A stretch of DNA of 8,459 nt from Planctomycetota bacterium (GTDB lineage: Bacteria; Planctomycetota; Phycisphaerae; Phycisphaerales; UBA1924): positions 1-8,459 of the forward strand of contig JAFLCM010000089.1 in assembly GCA_017303565.1 (NCBI GenBank), read 5' to 3'. The notes beneath the pieces are model-generated. The model ran no database searches. It saw nothing but the letters and a program-made list of their open reading frames with translations, and was not told the origin of the DNA. A program made the translations under genes and the position numbers. This document shows positions 1 to 6,375 of the stretch, one piece after another (within the stretch, counting starts at the first letter, position 1; every line of letters starts with the position of its first letter).

Positions 1-1466
1 TCTCGGTTGAAGTCGGCGCGGGCGGGCTCGGAGCCGGGCGGGGCGGCCTGGCCGAATCGTCCGAGGAACAGGGTGAGGTCCGGCGTCGAGACCGCGCCGT
101 CGGCGTTCAGGTCGGGGCTGGGGCCGGTGGAGAGGTCCACGACGATGAGGCGGTGGTCGCTGGCGGTGCTATCGGCGGACTGAACGCCCAGGGCGGCCAG
201 TTCGCCCGCGCTGAGTTCGGCGGTGTCGAGCGAGAACGCGCGGACCAGCCGCATGCGGGCGGCGTCGTACGCCGCGAGGTCGAGGATGCCCGGCCAGAAT
301 CCCAGCCCGCTCGGCGGGGCCCAGGTCCACGTCTCGTCGCCGATCAGGTGCGGGATCGGCACGGCGGAGAACCCGGGGTTCGGCGAGGCGAGCCACAGGT
401 CGTACGGCGTGGAACTTCCAACCAGGTTCCAGTCACCGAGGATGATCGCGGGCACGTCCTTGTCACCGGCGAGCGCCGGCGAGAGCGTCCCGGCACGGAA
501 GGCGTTGAACGACGCGATCGCGCCCGAGGCCTGGCTGATCCGCTGAGTGTCCTCGCTGCTGGCGATGTACCCGCAGCACTTGAGGTGGGTGTTGATGACA
601 AGCACGGGGTCGCGCCCGGCGGGGCGGACGATCGCCGCCTGATGGGCCGTGCCCAGGCTCACGGCGGTCATGGGGTGCGGCGTGGCGATGACGAACTCGC
701 CCGCCTTCACCACGTTCCACGCCGCGCCGTCGTCGAGGGGGTCCGCGAGGTTGATCACCGCCTGCGCATCGGCCTGCACCGTGTTGTACTCCTCCTGGAA
801 CACGTACACGTCGGCGTTTACCGAGTCGAGCAGGCGCACGAAGCGGTCGCGTCGGACCGGGTCCTCCAGCCCGTCGATAAAGGTGTTGAGGCTGGCGATG
901 CGGAAGTTGGCGCACGCGGGGCGAGCGGGGTCGCGGCGGACCGGCGCGGGGGCGGGCGGGTCGTTCAGCGTGAAGGAAGCGCCGGCGGCGAGCACGTCGG
1001 CCCCGGAGAAGTTCAGCCCCAGCGTCGAACCCTCCACCGCACCGATCACCGAGGTCTCGATCTCCATCTCGAAGCGGGTGGCCGATACCGTGGGCAGCGA
1101 ACTGAAGGAGATCGACGGCCACGTGACCGTGTTCGCCGTCGAGCCGTCGAGATACGCGCGCCGATTCCGGAAGTCGATGGTCAGCGTGCGCGTGGAGCGC
1201 GTGACGACCAGGCGCAGGGTGGTGTTGGCGGCGGGCCCGGACGAAAGGTTCAGGGCGGTCGCGAGATCGACCTGGACAAACAGGCGGGTCCCGCGCGATT
1301 GCACGCGCAGGGCGGTGACGTCGATCGGGCCGGTCGAGTCGCCCGTGGGGTCGGTCGCGAGGGGCGCGACGCCTGACCAGTCGGACAGGTCGCCGTCGAC
1401 CGCGGGCTGGGCGGCGGCGGCGGAGGCGAGCATCAACACGAGCGCGGCGGGCAGCAGGGTCTGCAT
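1..1466 (-). CDS. Secreted endonuclease/exonuclease/phosphatase-family protein with CBM9-like and dockerin-like domains (3' end off left edge)
   Basis: At least 488 codons, read on the minus strand without a stop to the window edge. Residues 1-19 look like a signal peptide ending in AAAAQ, although the n-region has no positive charge. A beta-rich domain follows (about 22-165), opening with VDGDLSDW, typical of CBM9-like carbohydrate-binding folds. A Pro/Ala-rich linker (169-184) leads to the EEP catalytic domain (about 186-447). Visible catalytic motifs are SLNTF (N194), FQEE (E225), NTHL (292-295), GDWN (D345, N347), LDL (D396) and SDH (436-438). After it, D452, N454, D456, G457 and D463 form a dockerin/EF-type calcium loop followed by LFLGRFG. 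A second repeat starts with DFN at 485-487 as the sequence ends. The family hydrolyses phosphodiesters or phosphomonoesters (DNA, sphingolipid or phosphoinositide), so the substrate is unknown; a secreted nuclease is one possibility. The ATG at 1466 is chosen; an in-frame TTG at 1496 would add ten residues including one Arg. No strong ribosome site is seen. Confidence 0.88.
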   Translation of the reverse strand, partial: MQTLLPAALVLMLASAAAAQPAVDGDLSDWSGVAPLATDPTGDSTGPIDVTALRVQSRGTRLFVQVDLATALNLSSGPAANTTLRLVVTRSTRTLTIDFRNRRAYLDGSTANTVTWPSISFSSLPTVSATRFEMEIETSVIGAVEGSTLGLNFSGADVLAAGASFTLNDPPAPAPVRRDPARPACANFRIASLNTFIDGLEDPVRRDRFVRLLDSVNADVYVFQEEYNTVQADAQAVINLADPLDDGAAWNVVKAGEFVIATPHPMTAVSLGTAHQAAIVRPAGRDPVLVINTHLKCCGYIASSEDTQRISQASGAIASFNAFRAGTLSPALAGDKDVPAIILGDWNLVGSSTPYDLWLASPNPGFSAVPIPHLIGDETWTWAPPSGLGFWPGILDLAAYDAARMRLVRAFSLDTAELSAGELAALGVQSADSTASDHRLIVVDLSTGPSPDLNADGAVSTPDLTLFLGRFGQAAPPGSEPARADFNR

Positions 1467-1592
1467 GGGTCTGATTCCAAAGGGGACTGGGCTCAAGGCT
1501 AGCGGCACTCCGCCAAGGAACGAAGCGGAATCCGGTTTCAATCGCCGCTCCGAGAACTTGCCCTTTTGGGGCGAGCCCCCGACGATTCCCCC
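1467..1592. promoter_or_regulatory. Divergent intergenic region between the secreted EEP gene and the LptF/G-like gene
   Basis: These 126 bp separate the chosen start codons of two divergent genes, so the promoters of both probably lie here. It is less GC-rich than the genes around it. I find no convincing -35/-10 pair and no good Shine-Dalgarno sequence on either side. A TTGAAA hexamer on the minus strand near 1533-1538 resembles a -35, but nothing like a -10 lies 16-18 bp downstream. CCAAAGGGG (1478-1486) is nearly the inverted complement of CCCTTTTGG (1561-1569), with one mismatch; this may be chance. Calling it a promoter region rests on gene layout only. Confidence 0.4.
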
Positions 1593-3290
1593 GTGACGCC
1601 GATTTCGAGAACCCCGCGGCTGCTCTGGCGCTTCCTGGCGTGGGACGTGACGGTGATCCTCTTGATCGCGACGCTGGGTCTGGTGGGGGTGATCGCGTTC
1701 GCGGCGGCGATGCGGCCGCTGGCCGAGGGTCGAGTGGACCCGTTCGACGCGGCGCGGCTGGCTGGTCTGCTGGCGGTGCCGATGCTGCAGTTCGCGCTGC
1801 CGTTCGCCGCCGGGCTTGCGGCCACGCTGGGCTACCACCGCTTCGCGGCGGAGAACGAGGCGCTCGCGGCCATGGCGGGCGGAGTGTCGCACCGGTCGAT
1901 CCTGTTCCCGGCGGCGGCGCTGGGACTGGCGCTGTCGCTGCTCTTGGCGGTGCTGTCGAACGAGGTGATCCCGAGGTTCCTGCGCGGGGCCGAGCAACTG
2001 CTGACCCGCGACGTGACGCGGTTCATCGTCAACCCGATCGAGCGCGGCGAGACGGTGCAGATCGGACGCTGGGACATCCGCGCCGACAGGGTCATCCACG
2101 CCTCGGGCGCCGACGCCGGGCGCGGCGCGGGGGCCACGGAGCACCTGGTGCTCCGAGGCGTTCTGGCCCATCAGGTCAACAAGCCGGAGTCGTTCATCGA
2201 GGCCGACCGCGTGGACCTGTGGCTGTTCGATGACGAGACCGCGGACGAGGCCGGCGGCACGCGTGCGGTGCTGAGGTTTGACCGCGCCAGCGCGTACGTC
2301 GGCCCGGACCGGCTGGAGGCGCAGGGCGCGTTCACCGATTCGCTGCGGGTGCCCAGCGCGTTCCGTGACGACCCGAAGTACCTGAGTTTCCGGGAGCTCC
2401 GGGAGGTGGAGCGCACGCCCGAGATGCTCAACCGCATCGAGTGGCGACGCCGGCTCGTCGCCGACCACCTGGCGATGCGCGACATGATCGGCGACGTGCG
2501 GCACCAACTGGAGAACGCCGGGGCCGCCACGCTTCTGCGGCGCGGCGACGAGTTCACCATCCGGGCCCGCGGGCTGGAGGCGCTCGACGACGGGTGGGCG
2601 CTGCTGCCCGCGAAGGGCTCCGCCGGCGTGGTCGTGAAGGTCCGGCTGGCGTCGGGGGGGACGAGGGAGCACACCGCCACGCACGCGCGCCTGAGTTTCC
2701 GTTCGCTCTCCTCGGACCAGGGCCTGCCCGCGCCCGATGAAGACGGCTCGCGGGTGTGGCTCCGTCTCGACCTCGAGGACGTGGCGACGGCGGGCGAGGG
2801 CGGGTCCACCGGCGAGACCCGCGCGTCCCAGCAGCAGTACAGCACGCTCACCACCCGCTCGGATCACGTGGCGGCCCGGCTCACCCAGCCCTCGGCGGAG
2901 ATTCTGAAGGCCGCGGCGGCGACGGCCCCCGCCGAGAGCCCCTCGCAGTCGGACCGCGACTTCCGCAGGGCGGCGACGGAACTGAGGACCAAGATCGACG
3001 ACCTGAAGCGCGAGGCGTTCAGCAAGGTGCACGAGCGGCTGGCGTTCAGCGCCTCGTGCGTGCTGATGGTCTTGTGCGGGTCGATCGTGGCCCTGCGACT
3101 GCGTGACGCGCTGCCGCTGCAGGTCTACCTGTGGAGTTTTATCCCCGCGCTCGTGTGCGTGATCACGATCAGCGCCGGGCAGGGCCTGACGCACCGCTTC
3201 GGCTGGCCGGGGCTGGTGCTCTTGTGGGGCGGCGTGGCGGGCTTGGCGGGGCTGACGTCGGTGTTCTACGCCTCGCTGCGTCGCCACTGA
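1593..3290 (+). CDS. LptF/LptG (YjgP/YjgQ) family permease with an extra soluble domain
   Basis: 565 residues from the GTG at 1593. LptF and LptG are the inner-membrane subunits of the LptB2FG transporter, which extracts lipopolysaccharide and passes it to a periplasmic bridge. The N-terminal half has three membrane segments (about 15-39, 57-80, 101-125), with the family-typical ENEALAAMAGGVS (88-100) before TM3 and NEVIPRFLR after it. A beta-rich periplasmic region (about 136-271) follows. The C-terminal half has three more segments (about 484-503, 510-529, 537-559), preceded by KVHERLAF, the usual coupling motif. Family members are commonly 350-400 residues. The excess is one block at about 282-471: a helix, a second predicted beta domain (about 312-400), then a Ser/Thr/Ala-rich and charged helical linker. 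No second LptF/G gene is adjacent. Start: an in-frame TTG at 1566 would add nine residues (GRAPDDSPV); GTG is preferred because it puts TM1 at the usual distance. No clear ribosome site supports either. LptF versus LptG cannot be decided. Confidence 0.85.
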   Translation: MTPISRTPRLLWRFLAWDVTVILLIATLGLVGVIAFAAAMRPLAEGRVDPFDAARLAGLLAVPMLQFALPFAAGLAATLGYHRFAAENEALAAMAGGVSHRSILFPAAALGLALSLLLAVLSNEVIPRFLRGAEQLLTRDVTRFIVNPIERGETVQIGRWDIRADRVIHASGADAGRGAGATEHLVLRGVLAHQVNKPESFIEADRVDLWLFDDETADEAGGTRAVLRFDRASAYVGPDRLEAQGAFTDSLRVPSAFRDDPKYLSFRELREVERTPEMLNRIEWRRRLVADHLAMRDMIGDVRHQLENAGAATLLRRGDEFTIRARGLEALDDGWALLPAKGSAGVVVKVRLASGGTREHTATHARLSFRSLSSDQGLPAPDEDGSRVWLRLDLEDVATAGEGGSTGETRASQQQYSTLTTRSDHVAARLTQPSAEILKAAAATAPAESPSQSDRDFRRAATELRTKIDDLKREAFSKVHERLAFSASCVLMVLCGSIVALRLRDALPLQVYLWSFIPALVCVITISAGQGLTHRFGWPGLVLLWGGVAGLAGLTSVFYASLRRH

Positions 3291-3303
3291 CAATGGCCCT
3301 GGA

Positions 3304-4917
3304 TCAGCTCCATGACGCGACTTTCTCGGACTCTTCGAGTGTGGTGACGCCGCGGGCCACGAGCTGCCAGCCCGACTGCTGGAGCGTGGTGAAGACGCCC
3401 TGCTCGATGACCTTCTTCATGGCCTGGATGGTCGGGTTCTTCAGGACGATGTCGCGGAGCTCGTCGTTGAAGTCGAGCATCTCGAAAATGCCACGCCGCC
3501 CGTGGAAGCCGGTGCGGAGGCAGCGCGGGCATCCGGTGGCGGCGAAGGTGTGGTCCTTGCCTTCGAGGAACCGCCCCATCCGCGTGGCGACGCCGGGCGT
3601 GACCCGAACGGGGCGTCGGCAGTGCTCGCACAGCACGCGGACGAGCCGCTGCGCGATGATGACATCCATTGAGTTGGCGATGAGGTACGCCTCGATGCCC
3701 AGGTCGAGCAGGCGGAAGACCGCGCCGATCGAGTCCTTGGCGTGGACGGTGGAGAACACGACGTGACCGGTCATGGCGGCCTGCATGGCGGTGCGGGCGG
3801 TCTCCTCGTCGCGGACCTCGCCGACGAGGATCACGTCGGGGTCCTGGCGGAGGACCGAGCGGAGCAGTTGGCCGAACGAGGAGTTGACACCGACGGGGAT
3901 CTGCGTGACACCCTCGATGTGGTACTCGACGGGGTCCTCGATGGTGAGGACGTTGCGGCGTTCGCGGTCGATCTCACGGAGGCAGTTGTAGAGCGTGGTG
4001 GTCTTGCCGCTGCCGGTGGGCCCGCAGCACAGGAGCATCCCCGCGTCCTGGTCGCAGAGCTTGCGGATGCGCTGGTGCATGTAGGACGGGAACTGCAGGT
4101 CGGTCAGGCTCTGCGGCGCGGTGCGGGAGTCGAGCAGGCGCAGCACCAGTTTCTGTCCCTGCACGGTCGGGGTGAACGAGGCGCGGAAATCGACGCGCCG
4201 GTCCTGGTAGCGGGCGGAGCAGTGCCCGTCGTACGTCGCGTCGCGCCCCTGCATCTTCATCTGGCAGGCGATGCGGATCACGCCCATCGCAAGCTCACCC
4301 ACGCTGTTGGGCAGTTCGACCACGGTGATCATCTGCCCGTCGACGCGCATGCGGACCATCACCGCGTCGCCCTTGGGCTCCATGTGGATGTCGGTGGCGC
4401 GGGCCTTGCTCGCCGCCAGCAGCATCAGGCGGACCGCGCGGGCGCCCTCGGCGTCGTCGTTGCCCAGGGCGTCCGAGGGCCGCCCGTCGGCGTCGATCAG
4501 CACGATCGCCTCGTCGGCGCTGCTTTTGGGCGGCAGGTTCTCGATCACCTCGCGCAGGTCGACCACCCACACGGGGTCGGCTTCCTTGGTTTTGGAGCGC
4601 GCGACCAGGCGGCGCTCCTGCTTGGTCTCGACGACCTCGACGTGCCACTGGTGCTGGCCGATGGCGATGATGTCGCCGCCGGAGATCAGCACCTCCGTCA
4701 CCTTCTGCCCGTTGAGTTTCGTCCCGTTGCGTGAGCCCAGGTCCTTGAGTCGGTACCCCGCCTCGCCCGCGGGCTCGATCACGCAATGGAACCGCGAGGC
4801 GAGGTCCTCGTTGATGACGACATCGTTCTCGGGGTGACGCCCGATGGCGACCGACCTGTCGGCGAGCGCGACGGGCGTGAGTTTGCGGTTGTTGGGGAGC
4901 AGTCGGAAGTTGGGCAT
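3304..4917 (-). CDS. FHA domain-GspE/PilB-type secretion or pilus assembly ATPase fusion
   Basis: 537 residues. Residues 1-97 are a forkhead-associated domain, a phosphothreonine reader: GRHPENDVV (26-34), SRFHC (41-45) and LGSRNGTKLNG (60-70) carry its conserved Gly, Ser-Arg, His and Asn. Residues about 130-270 match the N2 domain of GspE/PilB ATPases, including the ATDIHMEP and RMRVDG motifs. The motor domain shows Walker A GPTGSGKT (299-306), the Asp box EDPVEY (327-332), Walker B DVILVGEVRDEET (361-373) and the His box TGHVVFSTVH (383-392). A metal-binding tetracysteine (C430, C433, C463, C466) marks it as GspE/PilB rather than PilT or TadA/CpaF. The usual N-terminal GspE/MshE-N domain, which docks on the membrane platform, is absent and the FHA domain stands in its place. 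Such hexameric cytoplasmic ATPases drive pilin or pseudopilin assembly. No pilin, platform or secretin gene is nearby. The ATG at 4917 begins directly before the FHA strand; no Shine-Dalgarno is visible. It converges on the permease gene with 13 bp between stops. Confidence 0.93.
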   Translation of the reverse strand: MPNFRLLPNNRKLTPVALADRSVAIGRHPENDVVINEDLASRFHCVIEPAGEAGYRLKDLGSRNGTKLNGQKVTEVLISGGDIIAIGQHQWHVEVVETKQERRLVARSKTKEADPVWVVDLREVIENLPPKSSADEAIVLIDADGRPSDALGNDDAEGARAVRLMLLAASKARATDIHMEPKGDAVMVRMRVDGQMITVVELPNSVGELAMGVIRIACQMKMQGRDATYDGHCSARYQDRRVDFRASFTPTVQGQKLVLRLLDSRTAPQSLTDLQFPSYMHQRIRKLCDQDAGMLLCCGPTGSGKTTTLYNCLREIDRERRNVLTIEDPVEYHIEGVTQIPVGVNSSFGQLLRSVLRQDPDVILVGEVRDEETARTAMQAAMTGHVVFSTVHAKDSIGAVFRLLDLGIEAYLIANSMDVIIAQRLVRVLCEHCRRPVRVTPGVATRMGRFLEGKDHTFAATGCPRCLRTGFHGRRGIFEMLDFNDELRDIVLKNPTIQAMKKVIEQGVFTTLQQSGWQLVARGVTTLEESEKVASWS

Positions 4918-4982
4918 GGTGAGGCGCGGACGATCACGGAAATCGGGTTCCGGCGCACGGACACCCCGCCGGCTCTGAGGGT

Positions 4983-4990
4983 CATATTAC
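4983..4990. promoter_or_regulatory. AT-rich island, possible -10 element(s) in a divergent region
   Basis: CATATTAC is the only AT-rich patch in the 156 bp between the FHA-ATPase and CoA-transferase starts. On the minus strand it reads TAATAT (4989-4984), matching 4 of 6 of the sigma-70 -10 consensus, and would give the ATPase mRNA a leader of about 60 nt. On the plus strand CATATT also matches 4 of 6. No acceptable -35 lies 16-18 bp upstream on either strand, so the call is tentative. Confidence 0.22.
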
Positions 4991-5000
4991 GCGGGATCGG

Positions 5001-5017
5001 ACGCGCCGGGCGCGCGT
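5001..5017. repeat. Short inverted repeat in the divergent intergenic region
   Basis: ACGCGC (5001-5006) and GCGCGT (5012-5017) are perfect inverted complements around a 5-base centre. It lies between the AT-rich island and the CoA-transferase start, where an operator could sit. The arms are almost entirely G and C in a GC-rich region, so chance is a real alternative. Confidence 0.3.
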
Positions 5018-5044
5018 GAATCTCGCGGAATCTTCGAGGTTTCA

Positions 5045-5071
5045 CGGGGGATCGCTCCGTAGCATCCCCCG
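5045..5071 (+). promoter_or_regulatory. Bulged hairpin abutting the CoA-transferase start codon; overlaps a possible leaderless -10
   Basis: CGGGGGAT (5045-5052) pairs perfectly with ATCCCCCG (5064-5071). After a single bulged C at 5053, GCT (5054-5056) pairs with AGC (5061-5063) around a CCGT tetraloop. This gives 11 base pairs, and the stem ends two bases before the ATG at 5074. If transcribed, it would occupy the place of a ribosome site, and no Shine-Dalgarno is seen elsewhere close by. A second reading of the same bases is a -10 element TAGCAT (5060-5065, 4 of 6 consensus matches) with 8 bp to the ATG. That would make the message leaderless and the inverted repeat a DNA operator instead. 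No -35 fits at 16-18 bp. The pairing is read directly from the sequence; the function is inferred. Confidence 0.45.
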
Positions 5072-5073
5072 CC

Positions 5074-6372
5074 ATGATCGACACCAACAAACCCGCATTC
5101 GCCGTCTCTGCTGATGAGGCCGTCGCCCCGATCCGCAGCGGCATGACCGTGTTCGTCCACGGCGGCAGCGCCACGCCCACCCCGCTGCTCGAAGCGCTCG
5201 CGCGCCGCACCGACCTGGAGAACGTCCGCCTCGTGCACCTGCACCTCGCCGGGCCTTTGCCCGTCCTCGACCCGCGCCACGCCGGGCGCTTCACCTCGAT
5301 CTCGCTTTTCACCGGCGCGGGGGCCCGCACCCCGATCGCCGAGGGCCGGGCCGAGTATGTGCCCGTGTTCCTGTCCGACATCCCCTCGGTGTTCCGCAGC
5401 GGGAAGATCCGCCTCGACGCGGCGCTGGTGCAACTCTCGCCCGCGGACCGGCACGGGTTCCACACCCTGGGCGTCTCGGTCGACGTCGCCCGGGCGGCGG
5501 TCGATTCGGCCCCCCTTGTGATCGCCGAGGTGAACGCGCGGATGCCCCGCACCCGCGGCAACTCCGCCGTTCACAAGTCCATGATCCGCGTTCTGTGCCA
5601 CACCGACCGCGATCTGCAGGACCACCCGCCCGAGCTCGAGACCGAGGTGACCGCCAGGATCGGTGAGATCGTCTCGGGCCTCGTCGAGGACGGGTCGTGC
5701 ATCCAGGTCGGCATCGGCGCGATCCCCGACGCCGTGCTCGCCCGCCTCAAGGGCAAGCGTGACCTCGGCGTCCACACCGAGATGTTCAGCGACCGCATGG
5801 TCGACCTCTTCGAGTCCGGCGCGATCAGCAACAGGAACAAGAGCGTGCATCCGGGGCGGCTGGTCACCTCGTTCGTCGTCGGTTCGCGCCGGCTGTTCGA
5901 CTTCGTCGACGACAACCCGGTGGTCGAGTTCCACGGCGCCGACCGCACCAACGACACCGCGCTCATCCGGCGCAACGACCGCGCCGTCGCCGTCAACTCC
6001 GCCATCGAGATCGACCTGACCGGGCAGGTGTGCGCCGATTCGATGGGGCACAGGATCTTCTCGGGCATCGGCGGGCAAATGGACTTCATCCGCGGCGCGG
6101 CGCTCTCGCGCGGGGGCAAGGCGATCATCGCGCTGCCCGCCACCGCCGCGGGGGGGAAGGTCTCCCGCATCACCCACCAGTTGAAGGAGGGCGCCGGCGT
6201 CGTGACCACCCGCGGGCACGTGCACTGGGTCGCCACCGAGTACGGCGCGGTGGACATCCACGCCATGACGCTCCGCCAGCGCGGCGAGGCGCTCATCAGT
6301 CTCGCCCACCCCGACTTCCGCGGCGAACTGCGCCGACAACTCGCGGAGATCCGGCATTTCACGATGTCCTGA
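5074..6372 (+). CDS. Acetyl-CoA hydrolase / 4-hydroxybutyrate CoA-transferase family protein
   Basis: 432 residues, the usual length for this family of cytoplasmic class I CoA-transferases. They move CoA between acetyl-CoA or another acyl-CoA and a free carboxylate through a glutamyl-CoA thioester. The N-terminal half (about 10-185) contains the VHGGSATPTPLLEAL nucleotide-fold start and the SPADRHGFHTLGVS motif. The C-terminal half carries GIGAIPDAVL (213-222) and LGVHTEMFSD (231-240), whose E236 aligns with the catalytic glutamate. It also has SGIGGQMDF (330-338) and VVTTRGHVHWVATEYG (376-391), which form the CoA site. Closest named relatives by motif are 4-hydroxybutyrate and butyryl/acetyl-CoA transferases. 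The acceptor acid cannot be read from sequence, and simple hydrolysis is possible. No other fermentation or fatty-acid gene is adjacent, so a role in acetate, butyrate or succinate-semialdehyde metabolism is only a guess. The ATG follows a hairpin and lacks a Shine-Dalgarno. Its stop lies 3 bp from the convergent phosphatase stop. Confidence 0.92.
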   Translation: MIDTNKPAFAVSADEAVAPIRSGMTVFVHGGSATPTPLLEALARRTDLENVRLVHLHLAGPLPVLDPRHAGRFTSISLFTGAGARTPIAEGRAEYVPVFLSDIPSVFRSGKIRLDAALVQLSPADRHGFHTLGVSVDVARAAVDSAPLVIAEVNARMPRTRGNSAVHKSMIRVLCHTDRDLQDHPPELETEVTARIGEIVSGLVEDGSCIQVGIGAIPDAVLARLKGKRDLGVHTEMFSDRMVDLFESGAISNRNKSVHPGRLVTSFVVGSRRLFDFVDDNPVVEFHGADRTNDTALIRRNDRAVAVNSAIEIDLTGQVCADSMGHRIFSGIGGQMDFIRGAALSRGGKAIIALPATAAGGKVSRITHQLKEGAGVVTTRGHVHWVATEYGAVDIHAMTLRQRGEALISLAHPDFRGELRRQLAEIRHFTMS

Positions 6373-6375
6373 GCG

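Noticed and set aside
153..1596. Two long plus-strand frames (407 and 315 codons) over the left-edge gene
   Set aside because: Compositionally biased antisense frames. The minus-strand frame encodes a signal peptide, the full EEP motif set and a dockerin-like loop in the right order.
2654..2660. Seven-G tract in the permease gene, with similar 7-base tracts at 6150-6156 and 8099-8105, as phase-variation switches
   Set aside because: The frame stays open and domain content is continuous across each. Such tracts are expected by chance at this GC content and none sits with a shifted alternative frame of interest.
3283..3312. Small stem-loops at the convergent junction as a terminator
   Set aside because: Only 4-bp stems (GCCA/TGGC and TGGA/TCCA) with no T-run on either strand; not an intrinsic terminator.
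3742..4734. 330-codon plus-strand frame opposite the FHA-ATPase
   Set aside because: Val/Asp/Gly/His-rich antisense product with no motif; the opposite strand is unambiguous.
4987..6357. 456-codon minus-strand open frame opposite the CoA-transferase gene
   Set aside because: Its protein is a low-complexity mix rich in Gly, Asp, Val, Arg and His with no family motif, as expected from antisense reading of GC-rich codons. The plus-strand frame has clear family motifs throughout.
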